From Candidatus Heimdallarchaeota archaeon (GTDB lineage: Archaea; Asgardarchaeota; Heimdallarchaeia; Hodarchaeales; Hodarchaeaceae), in NCBI GenBank assembly GCA_020353515.1, contig CP070695.1, forward strand, positions 1,365,228 to 1,429,227: 64,000 nucleotides of DNA. The letters are read 5' to 3'. Both the position numbers and the translations under genes were made by a program. The notes under the pieces are model-generated. The model saw only the letters and a program-made list of their open reading frames with translations, made no database searches and was not told the origin of the DNA. Positions 51,163-60,206 of the stretch are shown here, piece after piece (the stretch's first letter is position 1; each line of letters opens with the position of its first letter).

Positions 51163-51804
51163 TTAAAAAATATCTGGGTCAGAGGATTGATCTTCTTCTG
51201 GTTGAGATCCTATACATGTTGGACATAATGTATAACCATTTGCACTTTTAAGGCAATCTGAATAATTACTACAATCATCACAAAATCCTTCAAACTCAAT
51301 CAATACTCTTTCATTGTCATCAACAGACTTTTGAATAGTTTCCAACAACAAACGCTCTCTATGAATTCGAAGTAATCCTGGGGCAAATTTAAGGATATCA
51401 TTAGTTGAAACGATACCTAAGGGCTGGGAATAATCATTACCTTCAACAACTAAAATTCGTTCTATATTCTCTTGTGCCATCATTAACATTGTATTCTCTA
51501 AGGTTTCATCCGCCGAAACAAAAGAAACAGGTTTACTCATGACGTCATCTACTAGAACAATACCAGGATCTAACGCACGACCCACAACTCGTTGAATAAT
51601 ATCTCCCTTTGTTATGATTCCTTCTATTTGGTTGTTTTTAATAATGATTGAACCAACCTGATTTTCAACCATTAATTTGGCCGCTTCAGTTACAGGTTGA
51701 TTACTTGGCATTGATATAATCCCTTTAGTTTTCTTTGATACTTCGCCTACTGACTGTGATTTTAGCAGGTTACCTATTAAAACCTCTCTTTCGTTATCAA
51801 TCAA
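51163..51804 (-). CDS. Tandem CBS-domain protein with C-terminal cysteine cluster
   Basis: Two CBS domains fill residues ~25-150 (VTEAAKLMVENQVGSIIIKNNQIEGIITKGDII, then VSFVSADETLENTMLMM...PLGIVSTNDIL). They bind adenine nucleotides and act as energy sensors. A C-terminal cluster CDDCSNYSDC...CPTC (about 173-200) probably binds zinc or an Fe-S cluster. The very end is acidic. The family is common in archaea but the partner is unknown. It lies between Rqc2 and the PolD operon. Confidence 0.75.
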   Translation of the reverse strand: MIDNEREVLIGNLLKSQSVGEVSKKTKGIISMPSNQPVTEAAKLMVENQVGSIIIKNNQIEGIITKGDIIQRVVGRALDPGIVLVDDVMSKPVSFVSADETLENTMLMMAQENIERILVVEGNDYSQPLGIVSTNDILKFAPGLLRIHRERLLLETIQKSVDDNERVLIEFEGFCDDCSNYSDCLKSANGYTLCPTCIGSQPEEDQSSDPDIF

Positions 51805-52048
51805 CCCTTAAATCACCTGTGGATTCAGATTTTTGTTTAGATGTATTCTTCTATTTCATGAACAAGTAGTAATCTAAGCTCTATGGTCTTAACAACTAAA
51901 AAAACCTTTGCATAAGTACTTCTTTTTTTCTAAAAGATAGATTAGAAAATCGCTTCCATTTTGCCCTATCTCAGATCTTCGATAGGTATTACTGGATTTT
52001 TGTTCTCCTTAACGAACCAATTGCGCCTTAATGAATAGAATAACTTAT

Positions 52049-55000
52049 TTAGATTAGTGTAGTAGGACGAGGCCCCTTTTCAAATAATAAACGTTTATTT
52101 AATTCAACCAATTCAACCCAAGAATGACAATACTCGGAAATATCTGAGTTGTATTGGTCTTTTAGTTGATTAACAATTTGTAAATATCTAAGAACCCATC
52201 CTTCGGATAATGTTAATCCGATAGTCCGACGATGGCAAACGGGACAATTTGAGAGAGGAACACGTCGGAAGGTTGTATTACATGTATTACACCGTACTGG
52301 CTGTAGAAAGAAACGTGTCATAGAGGTTGTTATCTTTGGTAGGAAATCATTTACCAATATATCGTCAACAAACTCTCCTTCCTTCACCCCCCGAATACGA
52401 CTGAGAACTCGTAATTCTGTCTCTATTTTAGAAACAATTTTACTTTCACGAAAGAGATTTTCGAAATTATAACGAGAAACATTGTCAATGTTGTGGGAAA
52501 TTGGTAAAGGAGGCTTAAGAAATGACATTTTATAGGATAATAACTCCTCTTTTAAGGGATTTTCGATTAGATTGTTAAAAAATGAAAGATTCATTAATAT
52601 TGAATCATAACTGGCATAAACAGATGTTTCTTCCCATTCATCAGATAGATTGATGATAGCAGGCACATCCATTGTTCCTCCACGTAATGTAGGAACAAAC
52701 TCCATTGAAAAATTAAGTAAGACATCTAGAAGGAGTGTTATTGAATCAATATCTCCATTACAATTTCGTGTTTTGAGTATATGCCACAAGGGATGAGCAT
52801 AAATGACATTATTTTCAGTATACCCGATAATTCTTCCAATGACTGCAACCATTGAAAATGGAGACAATCCAACGATTAAAAAGCCGGTAATGTCATTCAA
52901 AGAATTGATTCTATAATAAGGAGGTAGTTCATATAAAAATGTTAATTCATCATCAATAAACTTAGATAAATCGACAAGAAATTCGCCCGCTGTTTTACTT
53001 ACTATTACATCAAAAGGATTGATTTCTATGAGTTGATCATCTTGTATCAAGTCATTACCAAATACATCATGAGTATAACCAAGTCTTAGGAGATCCTCGA
53101 CCGAGCTATGAACTTCACTAGGTGTGAAATAGGTAAGAGGTGCATTAGTTTGGTCAAAACGGCTCGTTCCATCTTTGTAAACAAAAAGATTGTGTTTTGC
53201 TCGTAATATTCCTTTGATGATGTGTTCTGGTATTCGATTCTTACTGTTTAGAAAAGATACTCCCTTAATTTTTGTTAAATCATCTATTCCTGTTTTTTGA
53301 ACACCAGATTTTATTATTCCTGCAACATTAATCGGTTTAATTCTTGCAGGAAAGGCATATTGACCACACTCTCTACAGTTTCTTGTGTCAGATATATGTC
53401 CAGTCTTACATACAAATTGCTGTTTTGTTTCTTCTAAACATTTTGGACAAAAGGTAACGTATGTAGATTCCCCGCATGTTGTACAAAATCTTTCTGATAT
53501 TTGAATATCGACATTAGCTCCCTTTTTTACCTTCAAAAGATTTCTTTGGGTGCCCCCATGAGAACCGATGGGAAAAAGAATATGCGAAGGCGGATTAATA
53601 TGTCGAGGTTCTGATTTTTCGACTCTTATTATTTTTAGTCCAATTCTTCTATGACATAGTGATCTTATAGGGATTTTAGTAAGCTCTTGAACTACTTTCT
53701 CAATTCCTACAGCTGAATCCTCTGATAAAATCTGTGTAATTTCCTCCTCTTTTCCTCTCAATGAATGGATAAAGGGCTGAAATCGTTCTGATTGAATATT
53801 ACTACCGTGAATTATAAAAGGGGCACCTAACTGTCTAAGTATTACCTTTAAATCATCATCATCGGGGAGTAAGTCTTCGTTAGTGCTATCTATTTTTTGA
53901 ATTAATCGTATGAGATCACTAATAGCAATTTCATTCCAGTTAAAAGAATAAAATGGGTGGATTGGGACTTCAGTTATCCTGCTTAAGTTAAGAGCAATTT
54001 CTGGTGATGGTTGAAAACGTGTTGGCTCACTCAATAATTTCTCTAGCTCAATAGGAGAAATCCGTATAATATTTGCTAAATATTCAATCGATCTGAATTT
54101 TGAGGAAATCATACGCTTAACTTCTTGACTCCACCATTCCTCAGTCCAAGCAGACAATTCAATAGTTTCTGTAGCTGGAATATCATCTGGAGAAAGTAAA
54201 ATGTCTCCCATTTCCCAGATCTGAGTTACATCACTTTCTACTTCAATGATTCTGGTTAAGGATTCAATCCTCTCACTAGAACCATCTTTAAATTCAACTA
54301 GAGGACCTGTTAGGGTTGAAACTGGGAAAACTGTAAGGGGTCGTTCCATGAAATCAATTTTAATGCTCGTGCCTGGAGACATCATTTCTGAAAGATACAT
54401 TGTCACTGGATGAACTCCCGCGGCACCTTGGCCCGTGTTACGTGAATAGCCATATCTTAATCTAAATCCTCCAGGTTTTCCTGATCTTGAGAGTAAAGGC
54501 TGTGTCCCACGAACCTCGTTTCTTCCAAATTCATGTTTTTTCCTTCTTATCCCTTCAAAAGGGGGTACAAGCCATTCCCACTCAGGAATACCTGAAGCTA
54601 GACGAAGATGAGCGATTGAGTTGATATTATCAATTATTTTATCAAAAGCAACACACATACCCATTCGCAATCTATTTGTCATATTTGGTAAATTTCGATA
54701 TTTCTTAACTTCAATTCGTTCATACGCTTCCCCAGAAATCTCAACACCGATATTTTGTACTAAAAAGTTGATTAAGTCTTTTCGTAAATCCCAAGAACGA
54801 TCATTCATTTTAAAGTAAATTTCTATTTCTTCAACATATCTATTTATCAGTTCTGGGGACGGATTATACCGATTAAGATGTAAAACATGTCGTATATAAT
54901 CAGCAATTAGAACTACTAGTCCAACAGTCTCTCCAGTTACATAACGTACTGTATTGGAAAAATATATGGTTAAGTGGTTTGATTTAGAACCAATTGAAAT

Positions 55001-55369
55001 CTTTGGAATGCTTTCATGAGGAACTGAGATCAATCCTTGACTTAAAATCACTAAAGAGCTGTGTAGCGCCATTAGTATAAGATTCTCACGAGTATCTTTT
55101 ACAAATCGTCCATTAACAATCTGTTTGGCAATATCTGCAGCTAAAAGAAGAGGACTTTCATGCCAAGAGAGATTTGAAGGGAGATATTCTTCTAATTTCG
55201 GAATATTTAGAATTGCTCCTATCTTCGCTTTTGAAGTAAAAGTAAGTTTGGATTCTATTTTGGATTGAGGGTCGAGCTTTCGGGCTCTTGCTTGTGTTGC
55301 TAATTGAACTTGAGTTTTAAGGACGTTTTTTATATTTTGAAGATATTCTAGAAACTCTTTTTCTATCAT
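52049..55369 (-). CDS. polC: DNA polymerase D large subunit DP2 with altered catalytic motif
   Basis: The 1106-residue protein follows DP2: GGFRLRYGYSRNTGQGAAGVHPVTM, an internal zinc finger (FCTTCG...CPKC), HPLWHILKTRNC, RGGTMDVP, and a terminal zinc module (CNTCNTTFRRVPLSNCPVC). The polymerase signature normally reads NCDGDED; here it is NCNGDID, so Asn871 replaces the first catalytic Asp and Ile874 the Glu (codon 52757-52759 reads AAT on the minus strand). Asp873 is kept. Polymerase activity may be lost or altered. Its start is 6 bp after the last pilin-like gene, so it is co-transcribed with the pilus operon. The small subunit DP1 is not in the window. Confidence 0.88.
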   Translation of the reverse strand: MIEKEFLEYLQNIKNVLKTQVQLATQARARKLDPQSKIESKLTFTSKAKIGAILNIPKLEEYLPSNLSWHESPLLLAADIAKQIVNGRFVKDTRENLILMALHSSLVILSQGLISVPHESIPKISIGSKSNHLTIYFSNTVRYVTGETVGLVVLIADYIRHVLHLNRYNPSPELINRYVEEIEIYFKMNDRSWDLRKDLINFLVQNIGVEISGEAYERIEVKKYRNLPNMTNRLRMGMCVAFDKIIDNINSIAHLRLASGIPEWEWLVPPFEGIRRKKHEFGRNEVRGTQPLLSRSGKPGGFRLRYGYSRNTGQGAAGVHPVTMYLSEMMSPGTSIKIDFMERPLTVFPVSTLTGPLVEFKDGSSERIESLTRIIEVESDVTQIWEMGDILLSPDDIPATETIELSAWTEEWWSQEVKRMISSKFRSIEYLANIIRISPIELEKLLSEPTRFQPSPEIALNLSRITEVPIHPFYSFNWNEIAISDLIRLIQKIDSTNEDLLPDDDDLKVILRQLGAPFIIHGSNIQSERFQPFIHSLRGKEEEITQILSEDSAVGIEKVVQELTKIPIRSLCHRRIGLKIIRVEKSEPRHINPPSHILFPIGSHGGTQRNLLKVKKGANVDIQISERFCTTCGESTYVTFCPKCLEETKQQFVCKTGHISDTRNCRECGQYAFPARIKPINVAGIIKSGVQKTGIDDLTKIKGVSFLNSKNRIPEHIIKGILRAKHNLFVYKDGTSRFDQTNAPLTYFTPSEVHSSVEDLLRLGYTHDVFGNDLIQDDQLIEINPFDVIVSKTAGEFLVDLSKFIDDELTFLYELPPYYRINSLNDITGFLIVGLSPFSMVAVIGRIIGYTENNVIYAHPLWHILKTRNCNGDIDSITLLLDVLLNFSMEFVPTLRGGTMDVPAIINLSDEWEETSVYASYDSILMNLSFFNNLIENPLKEELLSYKMSFLKPPLPISHNIDNVSRYNFENLFRESKIVSKIETELRVLSRIRGVKEGEFVDDILVNDFLPKITTSMTRFFLQPVRCNTCNTTFRRVPLSNCPVCHRRTIGLTLSEGWVLRYLQIVNQLKDQYNSDISEYCHSWVELVELNKRLLFEKGPRPTTLI

Positions 55370-55375
55370 TTCCTC

Positions 55376-56098
55376 TCACGATAAAATATGAACACCATTC
55401 ATCAAGGTTACATTAAGTATGCCCAGATTATCTAGGTTGTTTTCCCCCTCAAAGTAATATATGCCAGTATAGTCTGAACTGGAAGAGGGAATAAGATAGT
55501 GAGTAGTATTAAAGATATAGATTGAAGAAGCATCTACGTTTTCGAGCTGTTTTCCTCTTGATTGTTGAATGATAACTTTATTACCCTGAATTTCAACACG
55601 TCCAATAAAAACAATAGAAAAGGCTTCATCAATGGTGAACGTAGACGAGACAGCACTCATCCTCAAATGCAGTTCTGCTTGAATCTGACTAGAATAAACA
55701 GTTCCGAAGCTGTCTGATACATTCCCATAAGGAGCTAATTGTGCGCTAAGATTGAAGTTGTGATTAGATAATTGGAATTCTGAAGTAACCCCTCTCGCAG
55801 AGTAGAGTGTTTCGATTCCATTTAAAAAATCATTTATTCTAGTGATGGCTGTACTGGGAGTCAATGTTGTACCATTCTCAGAGTATTCAGTTAAAATTAG
55901 TTCCAAGTAATTCTGAATTTCACGTTTTGAGTCCAAGTATGGTTCTCGTAAGGTTTCCCGATCAAATTCGATTCTTTCGGCTCCAAGATTCATCAAAGCA
56001 GAGGTCATCATTACAACATAAACAGCTATTAACATCGTTGCTAAGATGAACATCTGACCTCTATGTTTTTTCGAGTATTTGAATCCTGGAATTCCCAT
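55376..56098 (-). CDS. Pilin-like protein with class III-like signal (RGQ type), third
   Basis: The 240-residue protein begins MGIPGFKYSKKHRGQMFILATMLIAVYVVMM. The basic stretch, then RGQ and a hydrophobic helix fit an archaeal prepilin signal cut by the A24 peptidase after Gly. The remainder is a beta-rich exported domain with few charges in repeats (SSTFTIDEAFSIVFIGRVEI). It lies directly before the PolD gene. It is probably a minor pilin or pseudopilin. Motif reading is firm, exact role is not. Confidence 0.68.
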   Translation of the reverse strand: MGIPGFKYSKKHRGQMFILATMLIAVYVVMMTSALMNLGAERIEFDRETLREPYLDSKREIQNYLELILTEYSENGTTLTPSTAITRINDFLNGIETLYSARGVTSEFQLSNHNFNLSAQLAPYGNVSDSFGTVYSSQIQAELHLRMSAVSSTFTIDEAFSIVFIGRVEIQGNKVIIQQSRGKQLENVDASSIYIFNTTHYLIPSSSSDYTGIYYFEGENNLDNLGILNVTLMNGVHILS

Positions 56099-56614
56099 CT
56101 AGAATTTCTCCCATAAATATAGTTGTACCAGATATTGCGTAGTATATTGCCCAAACGTGGCTGAAGTAAACGAACCTAAATGGTAATTCGCCACAACTCC
56201 TTTTCCTCCTTGTTGGAGTGCAACAAGGGCTGTTGAAGACCCAATAACGCTAAAAAAATCTTCATTAATTGTACCATTAACTATTTCATGAGCAATTAGG
56301 GCATAGTCAATATTTTTAGACACTATAGTAGTAATATATTCATTCAGTAGATTTTTGTAACTTAAAAATTCCTGTTCATATCTAGTGTCTCCATAAAGAT
56401 ATATAACAGGTCTTAATAATCCTGCTTCATCTGAAGCTGCAAGAATATCTGTTGCTGTTTGATCCAAACCAGTAAGATTTGAATAAGACGATAAGGTCTG
56501 ATTTGTTGCCCCTATCAATAGAAGAGCAAGAACAAGCATTAATGCTACTGAAACAAGTGTTTCTGCAATCTGTAGTTGTCCTCTATGTTTATTCATTTGT
56601 TCTATTTGCTCCAT
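56099..56614 (-). CDS. Pilin-like protein with class III-like signal (RGQ type), second
   Basis: The 171-residue protein starts MEQIEQMNKHRGQLQIAETL and continues into a ~22-residue hydrophobic helix (VSVALMLVLALLLIGAT). KHRGQ matches the prepilin peptidase site used by the neighbours. The exported part is short and mixed alpha/beta. Its start overlaps the previous gene by 13 bp and its stop adjoins the next gene, so the three are translationally coupled. It is likely a minor pilin. Confidence 0.68.
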   Translation of the reverse strand: MEQIEQMNKHRGQLQIAETLVSVALMLVLALLLIGATNQTLSSYSNLTGLDQTATDILAASDEAGLLRPVIYLYGDTRYEQEFLSYKNLLNEYITTIVSKNIDYALIAHEIVNGTINEDFFSVIGSSTALVALQQGGKGVVANYHLGSFTSATFGQYTTQYLVQLYLWEKF

Positions 56615-57762
56615 AAGGTTAATTGACAGCTCATTAACGTACCTCTGACAATAATGGGATAGAATTTTGATAACATTGATTTTGTTCTGGTACCAGGAAT
56701 TTCTTCTCCAAATACCTGGTTAAATATCCCACCAGTCGAAACACGATCAAGAATCACAGGATATGATCCTATTTTTACTTGATACTGGTTATCAGTTATA
56801 GCAATACTGAGAAAGGCAACCAAACCTTCATTCGGAATTGAAACTGTCTCATTGCCATACGAGGCTGTTTCTAAATTTATAGTTTTTTTCGAGTAGCCCG
56901 ATGTGGTATTTTGATATATGATAGAGAGAAAATGCGAATCAGGACTTATTGGTAAATTATCTGATGCTAAAAAACTAGTAGAATTGATACCTCCTCCCCA
57001 AATAGTTGTACTTGAAGATGGACCAATGAAAACTACTTCAGAAGTTGGATCATTGAAACTCCAGTTCATACACCAAAGAGGACCTTTTTCTACAATGATA
57101 AATACTATATGTTCTCCCCCTGGGACATTTTCAGTGGGATTTGATAGCTGGAGAGAAGTTTCTCCGTTGGAATTAGTTAATGTTGCTCCTTCAGGAATCA
57201 CATTGCCATTAGTCAGATCAATGGTAAAGAAATTAACTAAAGCATCTGCAATAGATATATTATAAAGATTTTTTACATTTACTTGAGCGAAATTTGTAGA
57301 AGAAGCATTTACTTCTGCATTTAATAAAGGATAGAATCCTAATCGGAAATTAAAATCCCTATCTAAACCGATTGTCTCCTTAAGAGTGTCATAATCAAAC
57401 ATTGTGTATCCTGATACACCAGATGAATCCTTAAACGTTAATCGCGCTATTTTTGCACTATCTAAAACAAGATATGACTGTGCATTACTATCCGCTAGGC
57501 CAAAAGATGCTGGAAGTGATTGATGATAGCCCCAATCAAGATCTCCATCCTCAAAAAGTAATTGACGACCTAAGATATCTAACTCCTCATAGGTTATGAT
57601 TTCCCTTGAACTGGTATTTATACCTGTTTGTACATTAATAACAAGTAAAATTAACTGCGATAACATAAGTAAGAAGAGAAAAAGACTCACAACAAAGTCG
57701 ACAGCTCTAATCTGTCCACGGCGTCGTTTTTTAAGTCTTGGAAAGTTCATCTTGTTACCCAT
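56602..57762 (-). CDS. Large pilin-like surface protein with class III-like signal, first
   Basis: The 386-residue protein begins MGNKMNFPRLKKRRRGQIRA and a hydrophobic helix (FVVSLFLFLLMLSQLILLVINV). The mature ectodomain (~340 residues) is beta-rich with Asn/Ser/Thr stretches, and has one internal region resembling an adhesin-like sandwich (EGATLTNSNGETSLQLSN). The RRRGQ site fits A24 processing. It could be an adhesive tip or minor pilin. It sits between the coiled-coil gene and the smaller pilin-like genes of one operon. Confidence 0.68.
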   Translation of the reverse strand: MGNKMNFPRLKKRRRGQIRAVDFVVSLFLFLLMLSQLILLVINVQTGINTSSREIITYEELDILGRQLLFEDGDLDWGYHQSLPASFGLADSNAQSYLVLDSAKIARLTFKDSSGVSGYTMFDYDTLKETIGLDRDFNFRLGFYPLLNAEVNASSTNFAQVNVKNLYNISIADALVNFFTIDLTNGNVIPEGATLTNSNGETSLQLSNPTENVPGGEHIVFIIVEKGPLWCMNWSFNDPTSEVVFIGPSSSTTIWGGGINSTSFLASDNLPISPDSHFLSIIYQNTTSGYSKKTINLETASYGNETVSIPNEGLVAFLSIAITDNQYQVKIGSYPVILDRVSTGGIFNQVFGEEIPGTRTKSMLSKFYPIIVRGTLMSCQLTLWSK

Positions 57763-57792
57763 TTATCGATGTAAATAATCCATTTAAACTCG

Positions 57793-58248
57793 CTAAGATA
57801 TGACATCCTCGGTAGAAGAACCAACATTCGCGACCTCAAGTTGAATAACTATCTCTTGGATACGATCTTTTAATTCTAACATTGTTGTTTCCAATTCTGT
57901 CAATTGTAATCCCTTCTCTAAGAGAGAGGTGGCTTGTGAAATTAGTTCATCAGCTTTCTGGGTTTTATCTGTCTTCATTGTTGAGGTTAGCTCTGTTAAA
58001 TTATTCATTTTTTTCATAATTTCGGAGATATTGTTTTCAATTTCAGAGATTCTTTTTTCCAGAGGGGCTAGATCAACTTCAACAGGACCAGCTTGAGGAG
58101 CAGATACAGATTTTAAGGCTGGAGATTTGGGTGTTGCTCCACCTGTTCCCATCCCCTGAACCATCAAAAACTCCATATTGGTTAGTTTATCTTCTAGAGC
58201 TGAAACTTTATCTAGTAATTCTGTGAGCATTTTTTCTTCTTTTCCCAT
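57793..58248 (-). CDS. Coiled-coil protein in the pilus operon
   Basis: The 151-residue protein is strongly heptad-patterned (KMLTELLDKVSALEDKLTNMEFL and LEKRISEIENNISEIMKKM), with a short Gly/Pro-rich linker between two coils. No membrane helix is present. It lies between the TadC-like gene and the pilin-like genes, 24 bp after the former. It is probably a cytoplasmic assembly factor. I do not recognise a family. Confidence 0.6.
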   Translation of the reverse strand: MGKEEKMLTELLDKVSALEDKLTNMEFLMVQGMGTGGATPKSPALKSVSAPQAGPVEVDLAPLEKRISEIENNISEIMKKMNNLTELTSTMKTDKTQKADELISQATSLLEKGLQLTELETTMLELKDRIQEIVIQLEVANVGSSTEDVIS

Positions 58249-58271
58249 GAAAATCGACCTCGAATTACATA

Positions 58272-59270
58272 TTATACCAGACCAAATAGTGAGAAAATCT
58301 GTGAGATAATATCTGCTATTAGGATCTTAAAGATCACGTAGCAAATTATTAAAAGAATACAGGAATATTTTAGTCCAAGATTTGCATTTCCTTGCCCCAT
58401 CTTACCTGCTATGAGACCTGCAAATATTGCTTCAACAACCATTAAATGGAAGAAGATTAATTGCATTCCTGCAACATTAAATGGCAATGCTGCTGTTAAT
58501 GGTTGTTCTTCTGATACTGCTTCTACCATGTTAAGAGCTAAGGTTTGGAAGAAGGAAATGAGTAAAATGATCATCACTAACGAGAAGACGATATATGAAA
58601 CAAAAATTATCCAAGTGAATGGTTTCATCGACCCAAGACGTTCCCTTTTTAATCCAAGAACTTCTGATACGTGTCTATGAGCAGAATCGAATACATCCTC
58701 AATGGCTCCTCCTGAACGTTCAGCCTCTAAGATTAATAGTGATGTTCTTCTCATCAGGGGAGTATCTGTAATTTCCGTTAAACTTCGAAGTGTTTTACTA
58801 AAAGGGATTCCCCAACTGATCTTGGCTGCCATTTTTTTCAATTCAGGAGTAAGAGCTCCGTAATTGTGCTTACTTGCTGACATGATTGCCCTTGGCAATG
58901 GAAGACCAGTCTTTTGAGCGTCAGAAACCTCACGTAACAAGGATGGGATATTTTCATCAATGTTGTCACGCCATTTTTGGTCGGAATGATATGCCCAAGC
59001 TGGAATAACAATTAAGACAAGAATAGCTACAACAGTTATGTCAATAACATCAAAGAAATTGACAATTGGATCTCTGATAACCTCACTTACTTTGTCAAGA
59101 TAACTGTTATCCATTGGATCTCCCTCTTCTTTTATGGGAGGTTCTACTGGAAAAATGTGATTTAAAACTGGGATATAAAAGTAGAAAAAGGCTGTTCCAG
59201 ATGCTATTATGAAGAAAAGTATCGATATAATCCAGATCCACCGTTCACGTTTTTTTGTTAATTTTCCCAT
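58272..59270 (-). CDS. TadC/PilC-like platform protein, type II secretion F domain, second
   Basis: The 332-residue protein has hydrophobic helices at the N-terminus, near residue 72-92, and three at the C-terminus. A T2SF cytoplasmic domain (PSLLREVSDAQKTGLPLPRAIMSASK, then GIPFSKTLRSLTEITDTPLMRR and LERSGG-type EAERSGGAIEDVFDSA) occupies ~105-210. Together with the adjacent paralogue it forms a two-gene platform, as in Tad and archaeal pilus systems. It receives motion from the ATPase encoded two genes upstream. Confidence 0.82.
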   Translation of the reverse strand: MGKLTKKRERWIWIISILFFIIASGTAFFYFYIPVLNHIFPVEPPIKEEGDPMDNSYLDKVSEVIRDPIVNFFDVIDITVVAILVLIVIPAWAYHSDQKWRDNIDENIPSLLREVSDAQKTGLPLPRAIMSASKHNYGALTPELKKMAAKISWGIPFSKTLRSLTEITDTPLMRRTSLLILEAERSGGAIEDVFDSAHRHVSEVLGLKRERLGSMKPFTWIIFVSYIVFSLVMIILLISFFQTLALNMVEAVSEEQPLTAALPFNVAGMQLIFFHLMVVEAIFAGLIAGKMGQGNANLGLKYSCILLIICYVIFKILIADIISQIFSLFGLV

Positions 59271-59291
59271 TGCTTGTAACCTCTTTTTCTA

Positions 59292-60200
59292 CTAAACCTC
59301 TCGTGAAATCGTAGAGATCAACAAAATCATTACAACTAGCAAAATAGGCATTATTAAGTAAGTTAATAGCAACATTATGACAGTTAAAATTTCTATCTCT
59401 GGTGAAATAACAGCAAGAATTGCGATAATAACAACAAAAAACAAAGGAGCAACCACTCCTAAAATCATAAATATTTCCGCTAATATTCCTAACTGCTCAA
59501 TGAACTCCTTAGTTTCCTCTTCCTTCATTTTCATTAAAGCTTTTGCTTCAGCAGAGAGATAAAAGGTTAAATCTCCTCCACTTGTGACCGTTGCTGACAT
59601 TCCATCTAAAAATTTAGAAAATCGTTCGGAAGGGGATCTTTCACTTGCAGTACGTAACGCCTTTAGAATGTCATATCCAAAGATTTCGATATCCCTTGTA
59701 ATTCGCTTACTCTCTTTAGAGATTTCTGGAGCAACTGAGGCTTCTCCTGCGAGTGAATAAAACAATCTGTTTGGAGGGACTCCTGAACTCGACATAGCGG
59801 AAAGATATGAAGCAGTAGAAGGTAATCCTGACTCTATCAATATTTTACGATCAGCGGCCTTCATCTGTGGCCAATAGAGGAATGGTAGATATGCAACAAT
59901 GCTTATTATTACCCCAATGACTATTCCAAGTAAGATGGACGGAAAAAGCTGATTTTGAATATTTGCAGCTTGAAGCAATAGTATACTGGTTGTTATAATG
60001 ATAAAAGACAAAATTCCCACAAGAATCGAACTAAAAATGGCACTTCCTAGATAAGCACGAACAGAAATATCCATACCTGCTTTTTTTAGACTTGTATTTA
60101 GTCTTTCAAAGCGTCCTTTTTCAATCCAGGGTTCAAGAAATCTGCCAAATCTGAGATAACCGACTCTTCTAATGACCTTACTCACAAGTAAACACTCCAA
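59292..60200 (-). CDS. TadB/PilC-like platform protein, type II secretion F domain, first
   Basis: The 302-residue protein has paired N-terminal helices (~50-110), a T2SF cytoplasmic domain (ILIESGLPSTASYLSAMSSSGVPPNRLFYSLA...SERSPSERFSKFLDGMSATVTSGGDL) and two C-terminal helices. It starts 6 bp after the ATPase stop codon and precedes the second T2SF gene by 21 bp. The two form the inner-membrane-type platform of an archaeal pilus. The order ATPase, TadB-like, TadC-like is typical. Confidence 0.82.
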   Translation of the reverse strand: MECLLVSKVIRRVGYLRFGRFLEPWIEKGRFERLNTSLKKAGMDISVRAYLGSAIFSSILVGILSFIIITTSILLLQAANIQNQLFPSILLGIVIGVIISIVAYLPFLYWPQMKAADRKILIESGLPSTASYLSAMSSSGVPPNRLFYSLAGEASVAPEISKESKRITRDIEIFGYDILKALRTASERSPSERFSKFLDGMSATVTSGGDLTFYLSAEAKALMKMKEEETKEFIEQLGILAEIFMILGVVAPLFFVVIIAILAVISPEIEILTVIMLLLTYLIMPILLVVMILLISTISREV

Positions 60201-60206
60201 ATGATC

